Assembly: GCA_004151065.3 (NCBI GenBank)
Contig: NWUY0300052875.1
Location: 5,960-16,088, forward strand
Source of the DNA: Larix sibirica
Lineage: Eukaryota > Streptophyta > Pinopsida > Pinales > Pinaceae
Length of the DNA stretch: 10,129 nt
Direction of reading: 5' to 3'
The notes beneath the pieces are model-generated. The model made no database searches and had not been told where the DNA came from. It saw nothing but the letters and a program-made list of their open reading frames with translations. Numbering within the stretch: position 1 is the first letter of the stretch; every line of letters starts with the position of its first letter. Shown here one piece after another: positions 1 to 7,895 of the stretch. The translations under genes and the position numbers were made by a program.

Positions 1-303
1 TATTAAAGATGCCTATTAAATTTATATTGTCGCAAACTGGTTAGTATAGTGGATATGCAATTGCTGGCATATGAATTATCCCTATAATAACAACTTCTTG
101 TAAAGGTACACCTTCTTAAGTATAGGTGTTTTCCAAGTATCGACACTGGTGGAAAAGTGACAAAAGTAATATTGAAGTAAAGTGCACAGACGATCATAAT
201 AATATCTAAGTAGGCTGTAGCGATAGCTAGAGTTAGTGTTTTCCGCAAATGTTTAGTGGTTAGATTCTTTATTAAAAAAGAAAACCGCGTAGAAGAGACG
301 TGA
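1..303. other. Unrecognised AT-rich flank, no supported gene
   Basis: I see no recognisable gene, RNA or repeat here. A minus-strand frame is open over about 3-248, but its translation is low-complexity, hydrophobic and unlike any family I know, so I treat it as chance. The stretch lies just left of the first recognisable L1 ORF1 codons. It could be flanking host DNA, a different decayed repeat, or a degraded 5' part of the same element. The 5' boundary of the element is therefore not fixed. Confidence 0.5.
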
Positions 304-465
304 CACCTTCATACCAGAGAAGCTGACCTATCAGGAATGGATAAAAGGGTCGAAAAAATCCTTGTTGAAATTGATATGTCTTTGGGTCTGTTCGATCATC
401 TGGAAATCGAGTGAAGGGGAAGGTATTTCACACAAACCCTTGACTATTGGGGTTTGCCCTTTCGA

Positions 466-507
466 TGTTATCATTGTAAAGAGATTGGTCATATTTGGAG
501 GGATTGT
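466..507 (+). other. CCHC zinc knuckle of ORF1
   Basis: In frame 1 the codons spell CYHCKEIGHIWRDC, a perfect C-x2-C-x4-H-x4-C knuckle. It is followed by Pro, as in most plant L1 ORF1 proteins. All four zinc ligands are intact. The longest open frame over this stretch (frame 2, 362-673) is a shadow and hides the motif. Such knuckles bind single-stranded nucleic acid in the ORF1 ribonucleoprotein. Confidence 0.93.
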
Positions 508-1456
508 CCATCTGGTAGCTCCAACTTTGATCCAGAGGATTCAACATAGGATATTCAATCTTGGTCGTCTGAGGCTCACACTTCTTTGGAGGATGACAAC
601 GAGTTGGGTGGAACTTCTACAGGCCATCCAGTTTCCCAAGTCTTTGAAAACAATGCCGCTCCATTTTCTTTGATTGGTAAGTTACAAAAACTTAATCCTA
701 GCTTCATCTCTTCCTTATCGGAGTTGAAAATAGAACAAATCAAATCTTTTGAGGAAAAGTGAGACAAAATTGGTGAAGGCATGATTGGAGGAGGACCCTA
801 TTTCTACAAAGGGTTAATCCTACAAAAGGAACATACACTTTCAGATGTAAACCAGAAGAATTTGGGGGATTCTCCCCATTCCTCCTCCCCCCTTCCACTC
901 AAAACTAATCTAGATTTTCCTCTTGACCACATATTGATTCCCTCTGAACCACTCGAGGTTCCCCTCTCTACTTTTGCAAGTCCCATTTATAAACCCTTCC
1001 TACCGCATGGAGACTTTCCTCCCCTTGTCAAGGAAAGCCACACTATACACATCGAAAAATATCCTTATGATGTTACTATACCCCAATCAAATCCCTCTAT
1101 CGGTCAGACATCAAAGGCCGTGAGTGAAGCAAAAGATTCCCCCTTATTTAGTGAGATTGTAAAAATGAATCCATGAACAATTTATATTGAGAACATTCCT
1201 AGTCAAAATCTGACTGTCGAGGGTCCCTTGGGGGAGAGCACTATTTCCCCTCAATACATGAAGGCTACAAGGGGGGACAACAAGGCGGTCTCACCCTAGA
1301 TTTCTCCCCTAGTAAAACGAGAAGTGCCAGAAAGGAGAAAAAAGGTTTATTGAGTGATCCTCCTCCTCCTCATGGTTATGTAATTGACTCGGAATGTACT
1401 CCATCCTCCTCCTCCGGGACCCTTAGATACTTCAAGGCCCTTTCTAGGGGTCAGCG

Positions 1457-1460
1457 ATGA
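1457..1460 (+). promoter_or_regulatory. ATGA overlap of ORF1 stop and ORF2 start
   Basis: The ORF1 frame-3 stop TGA (1458-1460) overlaps the ATG that opens ORF2 (1457-1459). The same arrangement is preserved in the second copy at 2572-2575. In some non-LTR elements overlapping stop and start codons support translation of ORF2 by termination and reinitiation. That mechanism is inferred here from geometry alone. A second in-frame ATG at 1466 is an alternative start. Confidence 0.7.
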
Positions 1461-2138
1461 TATTTATGTCTCTAAACATTAGACGGATTGGGGGCCCTCG
1501 TAAAATATTAACCCTCAAAAGGTTGTTGGAAAAATGGCAACCTGATATGGTTTTTCTTCAAGAAACTATGACTACGGTAGTCAAAGCCAGGGAGTTTTTC
1601 TTCAACATTAGAAAATATTGGGAAATTGTTTCTTTGGATTCAGATGGACAATCCAGGGGTATCCTTTTGGCATAGAATCCCAGGATTTTAAATCTCTTTG
1701 CAAATTGTATAAATTTGGGCATTTTACACAGTGGAAACATTTTCAGTTTCTCTGGGTTGATAAATATTATAAATGTATATGCTCCTTATTCAAACAGAAA
1801 ACCATTTTGGGAACAAGTTGTTTTAGATGGGTTTATAGATCTCTCAAACTTGATACTGGTTGGTGATCTAAATTTAATTTTTTATTCCACAAAAACTTGG
1901 TGGGATTTGGCTAACCCGGACAACTTAAGTGAATACTTACAGGATATATTTTCTATGGACGGGTTAAATGATATCGGGATGATACCACTATCTCCTACAT
2001 GGTCAAATGGAAGGGTGGGACATGAAGGTGTTTCCAAAAGACTCAACCGATTCATGATGTGTGACAAGATAGTAGATGTTTTACAAATATATCGATCATG
2101 GGTGGTCCAATCAACCATTTCCGATCATTCTCCAATTT
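1457..2138 (+). pseudogene. L1 ORF2 endonuclease domain, copy 1
   Basis: This is the AP-endonuclease-like domain that nicks target DNA to prime reverse transcription. From ATG 1457 in frame 2 the domain reads through to 2138 with a single interruption, TAG at 1673-1675, where the other copy has TGG (Trp). Expected motifs are present in order: LNIR with Asn7, FLQET with the metal-binding Glu36 (1562), NVYAPY from residue 106 (1772), GDLN with Asp137 (1865), the PTWSNG box, and SDH at residues 222-224 (Asp at 2123). It is cut by the N at 2139, after which the sequence jumps back to ORF1 tail, so the frame does not continue into an RT. This is the better preserved of the two endonuclease copies. 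Confidence 0.9.
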
Positions 2139-2139
2139 N
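2139..2139. other. Single undetermined base at a duplication junction
   Basis: One N lies between the end of the left repeat copy (1025-2138) and the start of the right copy (2140). The sequence to its left matches that ending at 3206, and the sequence to its right matches that starting at 1025. This is what an unmerged contig overlap joined by a placeholder base would look like. Confidence 0.9.
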
Positions 2140-2575
2140 TTGTCAAGGAAAGCCACACTATACACATCGAAAAATATCCTTATGATGTTACTATACCCCA
2201 ATCAAATCCCTCTATCGGTCAGACATCAAAGGCCGCGAGTGAAGGAAAAGATTCCTCCTTATTTAGTGAGATTGTAAAAATGAATCCAGGAACAATTTAT
2301 ATTGAGAACATTCCTAGTCAAAATCTGACTGTCGAGGGTCCCTTGGGGGAGAGCACTATTTCCCCTCAATACATGAAGGCTACAAGGGGGGACAACAAGG
2401 CGGTCTCACCCTAGATTTCTCCCCTAGTAAAACGAGAAGTGCCAGAAAGGAGAAAAAAGGTTTATTGAGTGATCCTCCTCCTCCTCATGGTTATGTAATT
2501 GACTCGGAATGTACTCCATCCTCCTCCTCCGGGACCCTTAGATACTTCAAGGCCCTTTCTAGGGGTCAGCGATGA
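2140..2575 (+). pseudogene. L1 ORF1 C-terminal fragment, copy 2
   Basis: This repeats the last third of ORF1. It starts abruptly in mid-frame at 2140 and has no ORF1 N-terminal part or zinc knuckle of its own. Position 2289 reads GGA where the left copy has a TGA stop, so this copy keeps the older state. It shares the frame change just before TAG 2412-2414; the tail then continues in another frame to TGA 2573-2575, overlapping the ORF2 ATG at 2572. Because it begins exactly after an N, I doubt that it is a separate genomic copy. The open frame that crosses the N (2076-2414) joins endonuclease to ORF1 out of order and is an artefact of the junction. Confidence 0.8.
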
Positions 2576-3206
2576 TATTTATGTCTCTAAACATTAGACG
2601 GATTGGGGGCCCTCGTAAAATATTAACCCTCAAAAGGTTGTTGGAAAAATGACATCCTGATATGGTTTTTCTTCAAGAAACTATGACTACGACAATCAAA
2701 TCCAGGGAGTTTTTATTCAACATTAAAAAATATTGGGCAATTTTTACTTTGGATTCAGATGGACAATCCAGGGGTCTCCTTTCGGCATGGAACCCCAGGA
2801 TTTTAAATCTATATGCACATTGTACAAATTTGGGCATTTTACACAGTGGAAATATTATCGGTTTCTCTGGGTGATAAATATTATAAATGGAACGAGTTGT
2901 TTCAGATGGGTTTTTAAATCTCTCGAACTTGATACTGGCTGGTGATGTAAATTTATTTTTTTCTTCCATAGAAACTTGGGGGGATTTGGCTCGCTTCAAC
3001 AACTTAAGTGAATACTTTCAGGATATATTTTATATGGTCGGGTTAAATATCGGGTCGGTACCACTATCTCCTACATGGTTAAATGGAAGGGCGGGACATG
3101 AATGTGTTTCCAAAAGATTCGACCAATTCATGATGTGCGATAGATGTTTTACAAAGATATCGATCATGGGTGGTCCAATCAGCCATTTCCGATCATTCTC
3201 CAATTT
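2140..3206 (+). repeat. Direct repeat 1, right copy
   Basis: This is the second copy of 1025-2138 and runs on, without a break, into the unique ORF2 linker at 3207. It is 47 bases shorter than the left copy through deletions of 1, 35, 3 and 8 bases, all in the endonuclease half. The ORF1-tail part (2140 to about 2645) is nearly identical to the left copy, including the same frame change near the TAG at 2412. Confidence 0.95.
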
Positions 3207-3307
3207 TTCTTGAGCTTGACCAACATGGCGTAAAGGTCCCTTTCCCCTTTAAGTTTAATCACACCTGGCTGTCAGATGAGGAATTCAAGGAAATGGTAAG
3301 ATCATAA
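2572..3307 (+). pseudogene. L1 ORF2 endonuclease domain, copy 2
   Basis: This domain begins at ATG 2572 in frame 1. TGA at 2650 replaces the Trp codon of copy 1. The FLQET box follows, and the Trp lost at 1673 in copy 1 is intact here. A 1-base deletion near 2872 and a 35-base deletion near 2887 together remove 36 bases, taking out the NVYAPY box while restoring frame 1. The Gly-Asp-Val-Asn form of the GDxN box and the PTWLNG box follow. An 8-base deletion near 3139 moves the sense to frame 2, in which the SDH box (from 3188) continues into the linker until TAA 3305-3307. Loss of the NVYAP segment alone would disable the nuclease. Unlike copy 1, this copy is physically continuous with the RT downstream. 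Confidence 0.87.
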
Positions 3308-4701
3308 TGGATCTCCCAATACCCAGATCAAAACTTATCCCCATCCCATTTACTTGTCCAAAAGCTAAAATCTTTGAAACAACGGGTGCTCACATGGGAA
3401 AAGACAAAAAAATAATCGCAAAGGGCGGATTTATGTAGCATCAAATCCCAATTGGAAGCTATATATAATGATCAGTTGAAGGGGGCTCTTTCGCCTCAGG
3501 CTCGCATGATGATGCAGGACTTGGAACAAAATAAATTCAAATTTTTATTAATGGAAGAAGACACTTGACGCCTCAAAAGAAGGTCCTTGTGGATTGAGTT
3601 GGGCGATAAAAACAATAAATTCTTCCATAAATTCGCAGATTGCAGACGTATTCACAACTCTATTTGGTCTCTCGAAGATAGGATTGGGCGATGGATCGAG
3701 AAGCAGGATGAACTTCAAGCTGAAGCTAGGCATTTCTTCAGAAACTACTTCGAGGATCCGGGTGGGTTCTCCATCAGGGAGCAATTTGAGGCGATTAGAG
3801 AATATCCACATTTCTTCTCGGCGCTAGAAGGTGACGAGGTATATGTAGAGGTAACTTTGGAGGAAGTTCATAATGTATTAAAGAGATTTGCAAAATAAAA
3901 AATCCTGGGGCCTGATGGTTGGACACTAGAGCTATTTCTTGAGTTTTTCGATATTATGGGGAAGGACTTGCTGGCTATGCTCAAGGAAACCAGAATTACT
4001 GGCCGGGTCTCGATGGCTATCAACACAGCCTTTATAGCCTTAATCCTAAGAATGAAAAGCCAAAAACATTTGAGGATTTTCAGTTGATTTCTTTATGTAA
4101 TTTAACATACAAAATCATAGCAAAAGTAATTGTTGTTAGAATCAAACCAATTCTATCGAGATGCATGTCACAAGAAAAATTCAGTTTCTTGGAGAATCGA
4201 CAGATCTTGGACGCCATTGGAGTGGTGCAGGAGGTCTTTCATACTGTAAAAACCAAAAACTTAAATGGCATCATACTTCAACTTGAATTAACAAGGACTT
4301 ATGATAAAGTTAATTGGGGTTTCTTGAGATTCGCCCTCATGCAAATTGGTCTTCCATGGAAGGCCATTAGGTGGATAATGGCTTGCATCACCTCTGTAAA
4401 CTTTGCAATCTTGGTAAATGGCAGGCCGTCAAAATTCTTCCCAGCCACCAGAGGTCTGCAACAAGGGTGCCCGCTCTCTCCATTATTGTTTATGATTGTC
4501 ATTGAAGGCCTAAGTAGGCTCATATTAAAGGCAAAGAGACAAAATATGATTGAAGGAATAAAAAATTCACCCTCAGTGGCACTTACCCATCAACTTTTTG
4601 TTGACGATGTTATGCTTTTTGGGATGGGGAAGCCAAAGGTGTGGGGTTTTTTCAATGAAATACTAACTCTTTTTTTGCAGGTCTACCGGCATGATAATTA
4701 G
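3308..4701 (+). pseudogene. L1 ORF2 linker and reverse transcriptase, first part (copy A)
   Basis: This is the enzyme that copies element RNA at the nicked target. Frame 2 carries the endonuclease-RT linker with stops at TAA 3413, TGA 3566 and TAA 3896. It includes the plant-L1 signature around LGDKNNKFFHKF and the GPDGW box near 3908, which opens the RT fingers. A missing base near 4046 moves the sense to frame 1, where the palm is open from 4084 to 4701. Palm motif A reads LELTRTYD: the expected catalytic Asp is Glu (codon 4285-4287). The LQQGCPLSPLLF box (4456-4488) and the catalytic FVDD box (4597-4608) are well kept. An extra T in the run at 4670-4676 then shifts frame. The stretch 3207-4428 occurs only once in the window. 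Confidence 0.9.
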
Positions 4702-5820
4702 CAGCAATAAATCCATCCTGTTAAAACACAACATTAAGTCAGAGCAGATGGTGGCCTTATCGGTGCTATTTCCTTACAAAGTGTGCGATTTTGTTGATGG
4801 CACAAGATATCTGGGATACTTTCTAAAGTCGAACGGTTACATACAGGCAGACTGGCTATGGCTTCTTAAATGTTTTGAAAAGCGTATGCTCTCGTGGTGC
4901 TGGAAATGGATTTCGCTAGGTGGATGAGTCACATTGGAAAAGTCTGTGCTACAAAACTTGTCAGTCTTCTAGTTATCCATGTACAAGGTCGCAAAATTGA
5001 TTTTATTAGGGATCCACAGAAAAATCTTCCATTTTATCTAGGCGGGGAGTTATAATTCATAAATTTCATATTGTAGATTGGGAATGAGTGGCTCACCTAT
5101 GGAATATGGAGGATGGTCTATTAAAACCATCTATTATTTATCCTCTGCTTTACTTGCCAAAAGCTTGTGGCGTGCCTTGACCGAGGAAAATCTATGGAGA
5201 TGCATTATAAAAGCGAAATACATCAGGTTTGGGTTGGTGGTACAATGGATGAGATCTAAACAAAAAATTAAAAAGGGTGTTTCAAATATCTGGGATGGTT
5301 TACTTTATCCGTTCCACATCACTGCATACTAGTTGGCATGGTTTCCCGGGAATGGTTGGTCTATCAGGGTGGGGGAGGATCCCATCATTGGGGGACTGAT
5401 CCCTTTCAGATTGTCTCAGGAACTTATTTTCCATCTCAGAGCTTGTGGTATTTGGTTCTTCCACCATGAATATTACAAGTGCCCTCCTATCTACGATTCA
5501 GGGATTTGGTTGAATGCCAACCAATTGCATCTAATTGGTTCTCAGGCTAAGGAATGGTCAGAGTATACAAAAGGCCTTTATAGAGGAAACATTAATTTAT
5601 CAAAATGCCAGGATACTATAAAATGGTCTTGGAATTCTATTGATGGATCCATCTCTGCAAAGTTGGCCTATCAAGCTATGATGTCGGTATTGTCAATATA
5701 TCGCAAATGGTGGTACACACATATCTGGAAATGGAACATCCCACCAAAGATCATATTTTTTATTTGGTTGGCGTTGGAGGATAAAATCTTGACTTGGAAT
5801 AGAGTCTACAAAAGTGGGAT
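4691..5820 (+). pseudogene. L1 ORF2 post-RT region, copy A
   Basis: Reading continues in frame 2 after the T-run frameshift, from the RT thumb (MIISSNKS, 4691) through the long connecting region typical of plant L1 ORF2, including GGWSIK and LLAKSLWR. Interruptions are TGA 4925 (CGA in copy B), TAG 4970, TAG 5039, TAA 5060 and TAG 5330; several fall where related elements have Trp. A frame mismatch also lies around 5060-5110. The longest open piece is 5333-5965, whose last part (after about 5821) is out of the true frame. The region has no catalytic motif that I can name, and its identity rests on position and on the family-like segments. Confidence 0.82.
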
Positions 5821-6501
5821 TTTTGTGGCCCTAGTTTTTGCTCTCTATGCAAAAATGAGGAAGACTCGGTGCAACAATTGTTTATATCATGTCCCTTCAT
5901 GGAAAAAATGTGGAGCACTATACATCTTTCCCTCACTAGTTCTCGATCTTGGCATGGGAACTTGATCTAGGATTGCCTCCTTTCTTGGTTCACTCACAAC
6001 AGGGCTTTTGGCGAGGTAGCTTGCTTCGTCATGTGGGAGACATGGAAAGCTCGAAATCTACATATATTTGAAGGAAAAATCATTACTCCTGATTGGTGTT
6101 CCATACGAACAACTGCTGGCTTTTTGGAGCATACAGTTTCTCCAAAAAAGAGCTCACACTCCCCACGTATGCCTCCTCCTCCTTTAAAATTGATTTCCAT
6201 TGGTTGTAGGGCACTTTTCGACAGGGGGTCTTAGAATCATGATTCAATTTGTGGTGCAGGTGTGGTCATATTTTTGGAATAGGCAGAAAAATTTCACTTA
6301 TGGATGAATTGTGGCAATGGGACAAATACAAAAGGAGAGCTCCTTGCTCTCTAGATGGTTCTCTTGTTCGCGATGTGTCACCACCTCCATTTGCAGGAAA
6401 CCCCGGGGGACTCACAGATCATTATTAATCGGGCTAAAGGTGTGCGATCTCTGAAGGCTATGAATTTGACTCTGTGGATGCGTCAAGTTAAATCCTTCTT
6501 C
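5821..6501 (+). pseudogene. L1 ORF2 zf-RVT finger and start of RNase H, copy A
   Basis: The sense moves to frame 1 at about 5821. A zf-RVT-type finger follows: Cys at 5839 and 5848 (CSLC) and Cys at 5890, but the His expected at 5875 is Gln. TAG at 5968 interrupts, then 5971-6231 is open (WETWKARN is a typical plant L1 segment) to TAG 6232. Past that stop begins an RNase H domain with its first Asp at 6220, the GTNTKGELLAL box with Glu at 6337, and GDSQ with Asp at 6409. The domain is cut off by the N at 6502 before its fourth carboxylate. The shorter frame-2 reading over 5821-5965 is a shadow. Confidence 0.85.
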
Positions 6502-6502
6502 N
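6502..6502. other. Second undetermined base at a duplication junction
   Basis: One N separates repeat-2 copy A (ending at 6501, equivalent to 8576) from copy B (starting at 6503, equivalent to 4429). The base it stands for corresponds to G 8577, where the RNase H coding sequence resumes. The situation is the same as at 2139. Confidence 0.9.
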
Positions 6503-6769
6503 TCAAAATTCTTCCCAGCCACCAGAGGTCTGCAACAAGGGTGCCCGCTCTCTCCATTATTGTTTATGATTGTCATTGAAGGCCTAAGTAGGCTCATATT
6601 AAAGGCAAAGAGACAAAATATGATTGAAGGAATAAAAAATTCACCCTTAGTGGCACTTACCCATCAACTTTTTGTTGACGATGTTATGCTTTTTGGGATG
6701 GGGAAGCCAAAGGTGTGGGGTTTTTTCAATGAAATACTAACTCTTTTTTTTGCAGGTCTACCGGCATGA
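6503..6769 (+). pseudogene. L1 reverse transcriptase fragment, copy B
   Basis: This is the second half of the RT palm in frame 2. It starts in mid-domain directly after the N and carries the LQQGCPLSPLLF box and the FVDD box (6671-6682). It lacks the fingers and motif A, so no RT could be made from it alone. The T run at 6744-6751 has eight T, against seven in copy A, and both lengths break the frame. Reading across, six would keep it open into the thumb. It ends at TGA 6767-6769. Confidence 0.88.
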
Positions 6770-7895
6770 TAATTAGCAGCAATAAATCCATCCTGTTAAA
6801 ACACAACATTAAGTCAGAGCAGATGGTGGCCTTATCGGTGCTATTTCCTTACAAAGTGTGCGATTTTGTTGATGGCACAAGATATCTGGGATACTTTCTA
6901 AAGTCGAACGGTTACATACAGGCAGACTGGCTATGGCTTCTTAAATGTTTTGAAAAGCGTATGCTCTCGTGGTGTTGGAAATGGATTTCGCTAGGTGGAC
7001 GAGTCACATTGGAAAAGTCTGTGCTACAAAACTTGTCAGTCTTCTAGTTATCCATGTACAAGGTCGCAAAATTGATTTTATTAGGGATCCACAGAAAAAT
7101 CTTCCATTTTATCTAGGCGGGGAGTTATAATTCATAAATTTCATATTGTAGATTGGGAATGACTGGCTCACCTATGGAATATGGAGGATGGTCTATTAAA
7201 ACCATCTATTATTTATCCTCTGCTTTACTTGCCAAAAGCTTGTGGCGTGCCTTGACCGAGGAAAATCTATGGAGATGCATTATAAAAGCGAAATACATCA
7301 GGTTTGGGTTGGTGGTACAATAGATGAGATCTAAACAAAAAATTAAAAAGGGTGTTTCAAATATCTGGGATGGTTTACTTTATCCGTTCCACATCACTGC
7401 ATACTAGTTGGCATGGTTTCCCGGGAATGGTTGGTCTATCAGGGTGGGGGAGGATCCCATCATTGGGGGACTGATCCCTTTCAGATTGTCTCAGGAACTT
7501 ATTTTCCATCTCAGAGCTTGTGGTATTCGGTTCCTCCACCATGAATATTACAAGTGCCCTCCTATCTAAGATTCAGGGATTTGGTTGAATGCCAACCAAT
7601 TGCATCTAATTGGTTCTCAAGCTAAGGAATGGTCAGAGTATACAAAAGGCCTTTATAGAGGAAACATTAATTTATCAAAATGCCAGGATACTATAAAATG
7701 GTCTTGGAGTTCTATTGATGGATCCATCTATGCAAAGCTGGCCTATCAAGCTATGATGTCGGTATTGTCAATATATCGCAAATGGTGGTACACACATATC
7801 TGGAAATGGAACATCCCACCAAAGATCATATTTTTTATTTGGTTGGCGTTGGAGGATAAAATCTTGACTTGGAATAGAGTCTACAAAAGTGGGAT
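6766..7895 (+). pseudogene. L1 ORF2 post-RT region, copy B
   Basis: This is the same region as 4691-5820, in frame 1. The CGA codon at 7000 is intact where copy A has TGA, so the first open piece runs to TAG 7045-7047. Further stops are TAG 7114 and TAG 7405, shared with copy A, and TAG 7321 (TGG in A) and TAA 7567 (TAC in A), private to this copy. Each copy therefore has some private and some shared lesions. No catalytic motif is recognised. Confidence 0.82.

Larger units (their letters stand above)
304..1460 (+). pseudogene. L1 ORF1 remnant (gag-like nucleic-acid-binding protein)
   Basis: ORF1 of plant L1 elements encodes the RNA-binding protein that packages the element's transcript. The reading follows frame 1 from 304, with a typical plant ORF1 segment (VEKILVEIDMS, 349-381) just ahead of a CCHC zinc knuckle at 466-507. 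A long, proline- and serine-rich, poorly conserved tail follows. Frame 1 is broken by TGA at 412 (probably a lost Trp), TAG at 547, TGA at 760 and TGA at 1174; the last is GGA in the second copy. Near 1290 the coding sense moves to frame 3, open from 1290 to TGA 1458-1460 and including a run of four prolines. That terminal TGA overlaps the ORF2 ATG. The N-terminal DUF4283-like region usual in plant ORF1 proteins is absent. Family assignment is firm; the exact start is not. Confidence 0.85.
1025..2138 (+). repeat. Direct repeat 1, left copy
   Basis: This block recurs at 2140-3206. It begins inside the ORF1 tail at TTGTCAAGG and ends in the endonuclease SDH region, immediately before the N at 2139. 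Aligned by eye, the first 500 or so bases differ from the right copy at only about four positions, while the remainder differs at roughly 10% of positions plus four deletions in the right copy (1, 35, 3 and 8 bases). Confidence 0.95.
4429..6501 (+). repeat. Direct repeat 2, left copy
   Basis: This block of about 2.07 kb recurs at 6503-8576. It starts in the RT just before the LQQGCPLSP box and ends within the RNase H region, immediately before the N at 6502. By eye the copies differ at about 20 scattered bases and one T-run indel, i.e. roughly 1%. That is about the level expected between alleles or very recent duplicates. Confidence 0.96.

Noticed and set aside
3-248. Minus-strand open frame of 81 codons
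   Set aside because: Hydrophobic, low-complexity translation with no family resemblance and no supporting context. It is probably chance in AT-rich DNA.
1287-1299. Possible programmed frameshift in the ORF1 tail
   Set aside because: The frame change is shared by both copies, but I see no convincing slippery site or downstream structure, and the copies are near-identical here, so sharing is not independent support. A simple inherited indel is likelier.
1361-1415. TCC/CCT-rich microsatellite
   Set aside because: The short runs encode the Pro- and Ser-rich ORF1 tail and are only four units long, so they are not a distinct feature.
2076-2414. Open frame crossing the N at 2139 that looks like an endonuclease-ORF1 fusion
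   Set aside because: It joins the end of one repeat copy to the start of the other across an undetermined base, in the wrong domain order. It is a product of the junction, not a gene.
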